Of a DNA stretch of 64,000 bases, positions 35,836 through 43,335 are shown piece after piece. The position numbers and the translations under genes were made by a program. This DNA is from JAUWVG01 sp964633715. GTDB taxonomy: Bacteria > Acidobacteriota > Aminicenantia > Aminicenantales > Aminicenantaceae. Where the stretch lies: positions 41,516-105,515 of the forward strand of contig CAZWHQ010000008.1 of NCBI GenBank assembly GCA_964633715.1. The letters are read 5' to 3'. A model generated the notes under the pieces. The model was not told where the DNA came from. It ran no database searches and saw only the letters and a program-made list of their open reading frames with translations. Position 1 is the stretch's first letter, and every line of letters starts with the position of its first letter.

Positions 35836-37146
35836 ATGAAAAAATATTTTATTGTTCTTGTCGTTTTAATGTGCCTTGTTGTCTTCGCCTGCTCAACGGG
35901 TGATAAGAGCGTAGAAACCGGAGCCACTGGTGTCGCTTTTATCCAGAAAAGCCTGGATGAGGTTTTAGTCCAGGCCAAGGAAGAGAACAAGCCCATTCTG
36001 ATCGACTTTTTCTCACCTGGTTGAGGGGGCTGCATATCGCTGGACAAGTTTGTCTGGCAAGATAAAGAAGTCGGAGAATTCGTCAACAAAACTTATGTCC
36101 CTCTCAGAGTCCTAACCCAAGATCCCGAAAGTGAGTGGTCCTATTTTCGAGAAAACTTCAATACGCGAGCCACTCCTACCGTCCTTTTCCTCAATGCCGA
36201 TGGCACAGAAATCGACAGATTCGTCGGTTATGGAGGAGAAGAAGATAGGGATGATACCTTCCAAAAGCTCAAGGATTACGCCAAGGGAATTAATACCGTT
36301 GGCGTGCTCTTGGCCGATTTGGAAAAAAATCCCGATGATGTGGATTTGAATTTTAAATTAGCCAAAAAGTACGATGACCGTTATGAACCGGATCAAACCA
36401 TGCCTTACTACCAGAAGGTTCTGGAGCTGGATCCCAACAATGAAAAAGGGCACAAGGTCGAAGCCACATATGAAGTGGCCATCTTTAAGGCGCGCAATGA
36501 ACAGGACGTTGAACAACTCAAAGCCTTTATCGCCACAGAACCTGATGAAGAATTTTTAGTCAATTCTTATTCGACACTTGCTTCAACCTACTCCAGAAAA
36601 AAAGAAATGGATAATATGGTTGCTACCTATGAAGAAGCACTCGCAAAATTTCCCGATAATGTACAATTGAACTTTTTCTATGCCAACGAAATTTTCTACC
36701 AGAAGATGGAAGATCTGTATGAAAAAGGGCTAGCACTGAACGAACGGGTAAAAACTCTTGATCCCGAATGGGAAATCAACGCGATCTATAACCTGATCAC
36801 CTATTACGCTAACATCGGCGACAAAGAAAAAATTATCGAAACCTTCGAAAACGCCATCGCCGATAATCCCGATAGTGCCGGATTAAAAAGCAGCTACGCA
36901 TCGCGTATCAACAGCCTTGAAATCGAATCCAAATATGACTATGGAATCGAACTCATGGAAAATGCACTTGCAGCAGATCCTGATTCCCTCCGTCCGAACT
37001 ACACCCTGGGCCTCCTTCTCCAAAAGAAAGGAGATCTCGAAAAAGCAGTGGCCGCACTTAAGATTGTCTCTGAGAAATACCCAACAGTGAAAGTTTATGC
37101 GGATGCGCTGGCCAAAGCGGAAAAAGAACTGGAAGAAAACAAATAG
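35836..37146 (+). CDS. Selenocysteine-type thioredoxin-fold/TPR lipoprotein, copy 2 (in-frame UGA = Sec63)
   Basis: Also 436 codons, with the UGA again at codon 63. Lipobox VFAC (Cys19); thioredoxin-like domain with ILIDFFSPG, U63-G-G-C66 and the cis-Pro motif ATPTVLFLN; TPR region from ~160 to the end (VLELDPNNEKGHKVEATYE and repeats of about 34 residues). The two copies are aligned without net length change, while the second catalytic motif residue and many TPR positions differ, so the UGA has been retained through divergence. That argues against a random nonsense mutation. Predicted periplasmic redox lipoprotein; TPRs probably bind a partner protein. Confidence 0.8.
36039..36058 (+). promoter_or_regulatory. 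Candidate bacterial SECIS hairpin, copy 2
   Basis: Same GCTGGACA-AGTT-TGTCTGGC stem-loop, same distance from the UGA as in copy 1. The eight codons over it show no synonymous change between copies, whereas the codons just before it (GTA GCG versus ATA TCG) differ. Confidence 0.5.
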
Positions 37147-37167
37147 GATAGCGTATCAACTAAATAT

Positions 37168-37199
37168 AAAAGGCCTGCTCTCTGGGTGGGCCTTTTTTT
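37168..37199 (+). terminator. Rho-independent terminator after copy 2
   Basis: AAAAGGCCTGCTC with GGGTGGGCCTTTT around a short loop, then a T run. Lies before the convergent surface-repeat gene. Confidence 0.8.
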
Positions 37200-37211
37200 C
37201 TCTGTTTATCC

Positions 37212-38432
37212 TTAAAAGAACTCAATTCCAGCAAGCACGAGCGGTTTCAGTTTTCCCGAACTAATGGAGTCATCTGTATTAAACGCGTAACTGCCGCCGG
37301 CACCCAGCACCAGAGATAAGCCATATGTTAAAGGAACATCCAGTAACACACGCCCTTCAAACATAAATTGATCCGGATTTAAAAATGTTCGCCGAAACAG
37401 CCTTTTGTTGTCTCTGAATCGATATCCCAAATCCGCTCCTAAAGATAGATCGCCGACAGGAAACGCAGCTCCATAGTGGAAACCATAAGTCAACGATTCA
37501 CCAATATTGTCATCAAGATTGCCGTATCCTATGGATAATATTGAATACAGTCTATGAACAGAAAACTTTGCTCCGGCAGTTGCGGCAACTGTATTCCCTC
37601 CCCATAAGGTCCCTCGAATGCGCCCATTCGCGGCCAGATTTACCAGTCCAAACGGAACCCCTGTATTTTCTTCTTGTGTGTAGTTGACAACGCCGATCTG
37701 AACTCCTTCTGAAGTTCCCGCAACATTGACAACACCAACTTGAAGACCTTCTGAATGGGCTGCAACATTAAACGGAGCCGTTTGAAGACCTCTGAGCACA
37801 TTGCCTGTCACATTAAATACTCCAGATGCCTGGAGACCAAAACAACTCTCCCCTGCCACACTAAAGACACCTGCGGTTTGAACTCCTTTAAATTCTTCTC
37901 CGGTGACACTAAAAACACCGCTGGCCTGAATGCCTTTGAAATTTTCACCGGCAACACTTGCTAATCCGGACAGCTGCAAGCCAGTTCCATCCCCACCAGA
38001 TACATTCAACAAACCAGTGCTCTGGATACCTTTAAAATCGTCACCTACAACATTGATCAAACCCGAACCCTGAACGCCGTAAAAACTGTCCCCGTCCACA
38101 TTGATTAAACCTGAGAGCTGTATCCCTCGACCCGTATCGCCTACGACTCCCAAAAGGCCGCAAAGTTGAATGCCCAAAAGATTTTCGTTGATGGCTGATC
38201 CCCCCACGCTTATATCCAGACCTCTGACACTGCCGACCTTTCCATAGGCCAGCGACAGGTTGAAGTTAACGCTGTCATACTCAGACTGATTCAAACTGAT
38301 GGGATAATAGAGGGAAAAATTGACCACATAATGCTTTCCAGCTCTATCCTCTTCATCATTCTGGGCAAAGGCAGGGGCTCCAAGTCCCATAAATATCAAA
38401 ATCAAAAGAATAACTATAAATCTCTGTTTCAT
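37212..38432 (-). CDS. LA_2272-like surface repeat / outer-membrane protein
   Basis: 406 residues with a signal peptide (ends APAFAQ). The central ~210 residues contain about eleven ~20-residue repeats of the form G-[IVL]-Q-x-[SA]-G-[LV]-x-x-V-x-G (for example GIQASGVFSVTGEEFKGVQT), predicted to form a beta-solenoid or beta strands. The C-terminal ~130 residues look like amphipathic strands and end in GIEFF; a terminal Phe is the usual signal for BAM-dependent outer-membrane insertion. Similar repeat proteins are annotated as LA_2272-family surface proteins. Function unknown; surface exposed is likely. Confidence 0.75.
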   Translation of the reverse strand: MKQRFIVILLILIFMGLGAPAFAQNDEEDRAGKHYVVNFSLYYPISLNQSEYDSVNFNLSLAYGKVGSVRGLDISVGGSAINENLLGIQLCGLLGVVGDTGRGIQLSGLINVDGDSFYGVQGSGLINVVGDDFKGIQSTGLLNVSGGDGTGLQLSGLASVAGENFKGIQASGVFSVTGEEFKGVQTAGVFSVAGESCFGLQASGVFNVTGNVLRGLQTAPFNVAAHSEGLQVGVVNVAGTSEGVQIGVVNYTQEENTGVPFGLVNLAANGRIRGTLWGGNTVAATAGAKFSVHRLYSILSIGYGNLDDNIGESLTYGFHYGAAFPVGDLSLGADLGYRFRDNKRLFRRTFLNPDQFMFEGRVLLDVPLTYGLSLVLGAGGSYAFNTDDSISSGKLKPLVLAGIEFF

Positions 38433-38727
38433 GACACACCTCTAATATCCTGAAAAGTACAGGTTATCTATAAATGACTGCCATATCTAAATACGCTGAT
38501 AGTGCATCGAAAGTTCCCTTGCATTTCAATATCCGGCTTCTCTCAATTAACGCCAATCCTAAAACTTCTTTTCAACACCCTCGACTTTCCATACAATTCA
38601 ACACTTGATCAGGCCAAAAATGTCACCGTAATAGGCTGATAGGTTTACTGTGCTGACTTGGCTATAAAAGGTATTGCCTCATCCCAAGTGGAGGCGTAAG
38701 ATAAAAGCAGTAAAAGGAGCTTTAATC

Positions 38728-38949
38728 ATGAGTAAAATTAAAGAATTGAAAGAAGAAATTGAGAAAATGAAAGAAGACATCAGTCAGATAAAAAAGGAGC
38801 TTAAAGAGGTGAAAGAAACTGCGGAGTGGGCCGACTCTAAAGCAGACGATGTAGAACTTGATTTGGAAGAAGAGAGGAGAGAGCGCATAGATTCTTTAAA
38901 TCCTGAAGAAGAAGCCGAAGAAGAAGACGAAGAAAATATGCAGCCATAA
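38728..38949 (+). CDS. Small coiled-coil protein with acidic tail
   Basis: 73 residues from the ATG preceded by AAAAGGAG (8-nt spacing). Heptad-like KIKELKEEIEKMKEDISQIK forms a coiled coil; the tail is almost all Glu/Asp. No signal peptide. Single gene with no recognised family; may be a cytoplasmic scaffold or inhibitor. The ~295 bp before it shows nothing else. Confidence 0.65.
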   Translation: MSKIKELKEEIEKMKEDISQIKKELKEVKETAEWADSKADDVELDLEEERRERIDSLNPEEEAEEEDEENMQP

Positions 38950-39218
38950 AACAGTATAATCAGCATTGAAAACGGTTTAATCAACATTTCTATACTTTCT
39001 CTGAAGCCTTTTCTAAAAACGGCTCAAAACGAAGACTTCTAATTCCCCATCAGCTCCAATATCCTATTCTCTGGAAATTTCTTGAGTTTCAAAATTCTAA
39101 CGGTCATTTGACCGCATTTTGTCGCTGATTTTCTTCCGGTAGAAATGGAGATTGTACCGTTTGCTTTTTTATTTCTGTATGGATAGAATCAGGTTATAAT
39201 TGGATTTTTGGGGATATG

Positions 39219-39344
39219 ATGAAATCTAAAACCATCTCAATCTTGCTACTGATTTCTCTAATAGTGATTACTTCCTCTTGCAGCCAAAATAAAACTGATA
39301 AGTTGCATGCTGACTTATCTTTGTATATTGCCTGGAGGTTTTGA
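39219..39344 (+). CDS. Very short lipoprotein-like ORF, possibly a remnant
   Basis: 41 codons: a signal segment (MKSKTISILLLISLIVITSS) followed by a lipobox Cys and SQNKTDKLHAD. A TATAAT hexamer lies ~19 bp upstream at 39195-39200. It may be the start of a gene truncated early. The next small gene begins ~70 bp later. Weakly supported as a product. Confidence 0.4.
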   Translation: MKSKTISILLLISLIVITSSCSQNKTDKLHADLSLYIAWRF

Positions 39345-39412
39345 TGGAAGATAAGAAAGAGTCTAAACCAAAGTCGGAAGTGTGAGAACATAATTATTGA
39401 GAGGAGTTTTCG

Positions 39413-39649
39413 ATGAGAAATGTTTATATTCTGATTCAATTACTTGGTCTTGTGGTTCTATTTTTTTATTTTCCAATTGGGATTATTGTAGGACTGATTT
39501 TAATCACTGGCGCAGGCATCGGCTATAGGAGGGAAACAAAAAAATTAAAAGAAGAGAAGTCTTTAGTCAAATGTCCCTACTGTGCGGAAATGATCAAACC
39601 AGAAGCTATTGTCTGTAAGCTCTGTGGTAAGGATATTATGAAGAAATAG
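39413..39649 (+). CDS. Small membrane protein with C-terminal zinc ribbon
   Basis: 78 residues: one or two N-terminal hydrophobic helices, a basic linker, then a zinc-ribbon with CPYC (around 55) and CKLC (around 69). GAGGAG precedes the ATG. The zinc-ribbon lies on the cytoplasmic side if the hairpin is inserted as expected. Function unknown. Confidence 0.7.
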   Translation: MRNVYILIQLLGLVVLFFYFPIGIIVGLILITGAGIGYRRETKKLKEEKSLVKCPYCAEMIKPEAIVCKLCGKDIMKK

Positions 39650-39690
39650 AATATGAGTTTAGAATGTGAAGAAAGATAATAAGTGGAAAA

Positions 39691-40005
39691 TTAATCAATA
39701 AAATCAGAGATTATGTAGACCAACCAGATACATGGCCCCAGGATTACTCCCATAATAGCCCAGGCCTTCCCTTTAATAATTCCATTGCTTTGTTTTATCG
39801 AGATGAGCGCAATGACTCCAAGAGCTAACGCAAGAGCTCCTGTAAAAAATGGAAATCCTATGATGAATAGAAATCCTAATGCTTTCCCTAATATACTGAT
39901 TTCCCAGAGCAAGAGAGTGGCTCCGCACAATACCAGAGGTGTAATCCCAGCCACAAAGGATCCAATGGCGATTTTACTAGTTTTGATTTTCATGTTGTCT
40001 TTCAT
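39691..40005 (-). CDS. DUF4190-like membrane protein
   Basis: 104 residues starting MKDNMKIKTSKIAIG, matching the start of the paralogue at 41.25-41.56 kb (MKESLKVRTSKFATA). Two or three hydrophobic helices and the C-terminal KGKAWAIMGVILGPCIWLVY, typical of DUF4190 domains. Overlaps the upstream membrane gene by 29 bp. Function unknown. Confidence 0.7.
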   Translation of the reverse strand: MKDNMKIKTSKIAIGSFVAGITPLVLCGATLLLWEISILGKALGFLFIIGFPFFTGALALALGVIALISIKQSNGIIKGKAWAIMGVILGPCIWLVYIISDFID

Positions 40006-40417
40006 CATTTCGTTTTCTTTTAATAATTTTTTCGACTATTTTTCTTAGAAGCATACCAAGATATCCAGAAGGGAATACGACAGCAAAGGCATAGGAGCCA
40101 GTTATTAGAATTTCGAACGGCATTAAATTATGCGAAGTCGGATCTTTAATGCTGTCAATAATAATAACTATGAATCTAAAAATACATACAGAAGAGATCA
40201 TGAAGATTGCCTGAATCCAAGTTTGTCGTGCATGAAAAATACCAAGGATAAAACTTGAGACTCCCAGAAAGATCAGTGGAATCGCATAGTAGAGCTCAAG
40301 CGAATCAGCGGGAGTTGATGGAATCCAAACCGAAGCCACAGCCAAAACCGCAGCTAGTAACCACCAAAATGTGTCCTTGTTGAGCAGTTTTGAACTAAAG
40401 ATTTTTAAAATTGACAT
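39977..40417 (-). CDS. Small membrane protein, unknown
   Basis: 146 residues, about four hydrophobic helices, then a strongly basic tail (RKIVEKIIKRKRNDERQ). No family recognised. Overlaps the downstream DUF4190-like gene, so they are probably co-translated. Confidence 0.6.
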   Translation of the reverse strand: MSILKIFSSKLLNKDTFWWLLAAVLAVASVWIPSTPADSLELYYAIPLIFLGVSSFILGIFHARQTWIQAIFMISSVCIFRFIVIIIDSIKDPTSHNLMPFEILITGSYAFAVVFPSGYLGMLLRKIVEKIIKRKRNDERQHENQN

Positions 40418-40447
40418 TCTTTTTCTCTTAGAGGAATCATGATGAGA

Positions 40448-40735
40448 TTATTTTATGTAACGCATATAAAGGGTAAAAGCCAGGGCCAAAAAAAGTATTA
40501 TGCCCAAAATATAATCCATAATTTTACTATTTTTTTGTCCGAATCTTATCATCAAACGTTCCTTGAACGCATCTAACATAAAGTACAGACCCACAAAAAA
40601 GGGAAAATAAAAGACTCCTTCTTTGTCAAAAAGAATTCCTGTTATACCTCCGATTAAAGAGAGTATCCCGAAAATTAATGAAGTTGTTTTCAAGGGTGCT
40701 CGAGTTTTACCCATTAAGGATCTGTTATTTTCCAT
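40448..40735 (-). CDS. Small three-helix membrane protein
   Basis: 95 residues: N-terminal basic stretch (MGKTRAPLKTTS), then three hydrophobic segments. The PLKTTSLIFGILSLIGGITG pattern resembles DUF4190-like starts. Followed 30 bp downstream by the preceding gene, so probably one unit of small membrane proteins. Function unknown. Confidence 0.6.
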   Translation of the reverse strand: MENNRSLMGKTRAPLKTTSLIFGILSLIGGITGILFDKEGVFYFPFFVGLYFMLDAFKERLMIRFGQKNSKIMDYILGIILFLALAFTLYMRYIK

Positions 40736-40856
40736 TAAATCTCCTAAATATGGTCTCTATTGCTTTTATATTTCTGCTAAAGGGATTTGTCAAATTGCAA
40801 GGAACACAATTTGACATCAATTTTCTCTTGATATACAAGAAACATTAGAGAGAGAA

Positions 40857-41255
40857 ATGCTCGATCGTTTAATTGGGGTGCTTAGCTTTAATGGAACAAA
40901 ATATCAAGAAATAGCCAAAGATAAATCCGCAACTACACAAGCTGGAATCATTATTGCCTTGGCTCTGCTCATCGAAGGCTTTATCTCTGGATTCATTGAA
41001 GTCAACGATTTGGCAGGTACGACTAGCGCAAATATGGTCTTGGGGATAGGTAGAGCCGCGGCGGTTCTTGTTTCAGGGCTGATTGCCTGGGCCATCGCAG
41101 CCTGGGTGATTGCTTTTGTCGCTAAATTGCTCGGAGGTAACTGGTCCCTCATATCTCCCGAACAGGGGCTTCAAGACAGAGCTTCCGGGACCTATCTGGT
41201 TCCCCGTTATAGATTGGGAGATAACTTAAAAATCTTCTCCAAAGGACTCACATGA
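40857..41255 (+). CDS. YIP1-like membrane protein fused to an RDD-type C-terminal tail (chimera)
   Basis: 132 residues. The first ~95 (MLDRLIGVLSFNGTKYQEIA to FVAKLLGGN) match bacterial YIP1-family proteins, which normally run ~190 residues. After LLGGN the sequence switches to ISPEQGLQDRASGTYLVPR, the end of RDD domains, as in the kinase at 44.9 kb (ITPERGIQDRIAGTFLVPR). This looks like a deletion that joined two genes in frame. Its stop overlaps the ATG of the next gene (ATGA). Likely non-functional or altered. Confidence 0.65.
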   Translation: MLDRLIGVLSFNGTKYQEIAKDKSATTQAGIIIALALLIEGFISGFIEVNDLAGTTSANMVLGIGRAAAVLVSGLIAWAIAAWVIAFVAKLLGGNWSLISPEQGLQDRASGTYLVPRYRLGDNLKIFSKGLT

Positions 41256-41563
41256 AAGAATCACTTAAGGTCAGGACAAGCAAGTTCGCCACTGCTTCCT
41301 TTGTGGCAGGGATCTCAACATTGGTTTTTTATGGAGCCTCGTACAAATTCTGGGATTCTGGAGTGTTTGGGATAGTGTTGACAGTATTAACAGTAGCGGC
41401 TTTTCCACTCATGTTGAGCGCACTTGGGTTGATTCTTGGGATTGTGGCAATCATCGAGATCAAAAGAAGAAAAGGAACGGTCAAAGGAAAAGCTTGGGCC
41501 ATTGTTGGAATAATCTTGGGTCCGATTGTATGGCTGTTGTACCTGATCTCTGAATTTTCTTAG
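41252..41563 (+). CDS. DUF4190-like membrane protein, paralogue
   Basis: 103 residues, the same pattern as the gene at 39.7-40.0 kb: KVRTSKFATASFVAGISTLV, a middle hydrophobic segment, a KRRKGTVKGKAWAIVGIILG motif and a final helix. Start overlaps the previous stop. Opposite orientation to its paralogue, so copying plus inversion. Confidence 0.7.
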   Translation: MKESLKVRTSKFATASFVAGISTLVFYGASYKFWDSGVFGIVLTVLTVAAFPLMLSALGLILGIVAIIEIKRRKGTVKGKAWAIVGIILGPIVWLLYLISEFS

Positions 41564-41995
41564 ATGATAATTGGCATATTTTCGTGCCGGAAAATGGTCT
41601 TGTCCCTAGTGTTTTGTTTTCTGGAACAGCGGTTTACTTTTTCAACGGACGGGATTTCCACTTGTTGTAGAGGGCTTCCCACCAGTTAGCGCGGTCAAGA
41701 TTCTTATTCCTCGTCGAGATAATTTATATGAAGTAATTCTTTATAGGTTCCGTTTAAAATGCAACTCTGAAATAGACGGCATTTTCCATCTGTGGTAAAA
41801 ACAGAGCATTATGAAGGAAGACAAACTGGAATCTATATCGTTTATAAAAAAATATACCTTGAATTTGATCTTGAAGAATTTTTCAGATATTTCAAAATAC
41901 AGCACGAAGAAAGACCAAAATACGATGAAAATACTGCTCCTGAGGATAAATATCAGAAAACTTCCAGCAAGTTTTATATTCATCTAGAGCCATGA
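41562..41995 (+). pseudogene. Decayed gene with at least two frame breaks
   Basis: Three coding-like stretches follow each other in different frames: IFVPENGLVPSVLFSGTAVY..., then PVSAVKILIPRRDNLYEVIL..., then VVKTEHYEGRQTGIYIVYKK... to the stop. Together they give a plausible single protein of ~140 residues. The breaks are near 41665 and ~41795. No family recognised. Sits in an area of other broken genes. Confidence 0.45.
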
Positions 41996-42333
41996 TGGAG
42001 TGGACTTGTCAAAGATGTGGAGTTAATTTGGAATACGATAAAGAATTTCTAGATACGCATCATAAAAATGGGATATTGATATTTCATATCCTAAAACCCT
42101 TATTAAAGTACAAGCATAGATGGTTTGTCTTATCTATTATTATTGTTATAGCATGACTTGGAGTAGGCGCGCAGAATGAGATTGTTGAATTCATCGCAAC
42201 GGCAATCATGCCCGAAACAGATGTGGGAGGTTATGAGAATACATCATTAGACTTGGTAGCAGACTTTATAGGTGCAATATTGGCCTTGATTTATATCAGA
42301 CGAAAAAAAAAAGATGAATTACTGACAATCTAA
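41995..42333 (+). pseudogene. Zinc-ribbon membrane protein interrupted by one in-frame TGA
   Basis: 112 codons with TGA at codon 54. Before it: CQRCGVNLEYDKEFLDTHHK, a zinc-binding start, then a hydrophobic helix ending IIIVIA. After it: LGVGAQNEIVEFIATAIMPE and a second hydrophobic helix, ending RRKKKDELLTI. The stop lies inside or just before the helix turn, where Trp would fit, so TGG to TGA is the simplest cause. Its ATG overlaps the TGA of the preceding decayed gene. Confidence 0.45.
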
Positions 42334-42447
42334 ATTAATATTCAATTTGACAATATTTCGACTGTATGTCGTTAAATAATTTTGACATCCGCCTGATTTC
42401 TCTCCCGTCGGTTGCGAACCTCCCGACTCCGATCCAGGAAATGCACG

Positions 42448-42480
42448 AATAAGGCTATTGTGGCAGCCTTATTTTTTTTT
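42448..42480 (+). terminator. Rho-independent terminator
   Basis: AATAAGGCT pairs perfectly with AGCCTTATT around an 8-nt loop, followed by a T run. Terminates rightward transcription from the decayed genes. The rest of the ~400 bp between 42334 and 42732 holds no convincing gene. Confidence 0.85.
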
Positions 42481-42732
42481 GTGACAACGTTTGAAGTCCC
42501 TCCTATTGGAGAGAGCTTTCTTCTTTTTCCATTTATAGTTCAACATATCGGAGCTGTTCTGCCTCTGTTTGGATTTTTTTCCGACCTGGATCAGTGTCCA
42601 GGGCTTGACTGATTAAGTTACTTCTTAACGGCTTCACAACTCTGTCCTATACATCCAGTTTAGCAGAAAAAGAACGCCAACCAGAAACAATGGTCCGGAT
42701 ATTATTAAATATGTAGTCCAAGTGAATCTTCC

Positions 42733-42987
42733 CTAGGTCTGTATTAGATATAACACCGAAAGAGCATTAAATAAGATTGCCCCAATCCATTCCCTCCTCC
42801 ATGAAAAGATTAATACGATTACAATGATGCCTGTCGGAATTAGATGGATCAGCAGCGCAAGAATGGTCTTTGGTAAGCTATATCCTGCAGAGAAGACATC
42901 AAGGGCAAAGAGACCTATAAAAAGTGCAAACACAAAACAAACTATCCTCGGCGCTCAGAAAAGAAATCGCTTTGTTATTTTATTCAT
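42733..42987 (-). pseudogene. Small membrane protein (DUF7670-like) with in-frame TGA
   Basis: 84 codons. AGGAGC precedes ATG; the peptide runs MNKITKRFLF, TGA at codon 11, then APRIVCFVFALFIGLFALDV and three hydrophobic segments ending NALSVLYLIQT. Related proteins have a Trp followed by T/A-P-R-I at this point, so the TGA probably replaced TGG. No SECIS-like hairpin was evident behind it. Confidence 0.45.
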
Positions 42988-43007
42988 ATTGCTGCTCCTA
43001 TTTTAAA

Positions 43008-43075
43008 CAAGATCTAAGCCAATCCCTCAACCCAGCCAGCCTCGTCCTTGCATCGTCAACTCCAGGAAGGCGAAA
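43008..43075 (-). pseudogene. C-terminal tail relic of a TPR/kinase-type protein
   Basis: About 22 codons: QEFRLPGVDDARTRLAGLRD..., matching the (G/R)LPEVDDAKxRLxGL tail seen near 44.8 kb and common at the ends of TPR-containing kinases. It abuts the transposase relic without a start. A leftover of a deleted gene. Confidence 0.4.
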
Positions 43076-43076
43076 C

Positions 43077-43316
43077 TCCTGCCTTGCTCATCTTTCCGCT
43101 GTGAGCATTGGCATAAAGCACATTATAACGAATCAACACCTGGACCCTTATAGGGAAAATGGGAATAACTCTGGCGATGAAATCCAGATAATTCATCCGC
43201 TTAAGTCCTGAACTGTTTTTACTATATGGATAGCAAACTTTACCTTCAGCCTCATCAATAGAGAGCAGCTTGAGAGAAAGCAGAGGTTTTATCATATATT
43301 TTTGCCTGCTTTTCAA
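43077..43316 (-). pseudogene. IS91-family transposase fragment
   Basis: About 80 codons in one frame: LSIDEAEGKVCYPY, MNYLDFIARVIPIFPIRVQV, LIRYNVLYANAHSGKMSKAG. This matches the C-terminal part of IS91-type (Y2, PF04986-like) transposases, whose signature is roughly YLEFIARV...HIPD..GQVMIRYYG.YSNAHRGK. Catalytic tyrosines are absent. A second relic lies at 52.1-52.3 kb. Confidence 0.65.
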
Positions 43317-43335
43317 CTTAAAATTATAACCATTG

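Noticed and set aside
42412..42612. 66-codon frame after 42.4 kb as a gene, and a tRNA-like 3' end near 42400-42440
   Set aside because: The frame runs through a perfect rho-independent terminator; the CCA-like end lacks a correct T-arm and the rest of a tRNA.
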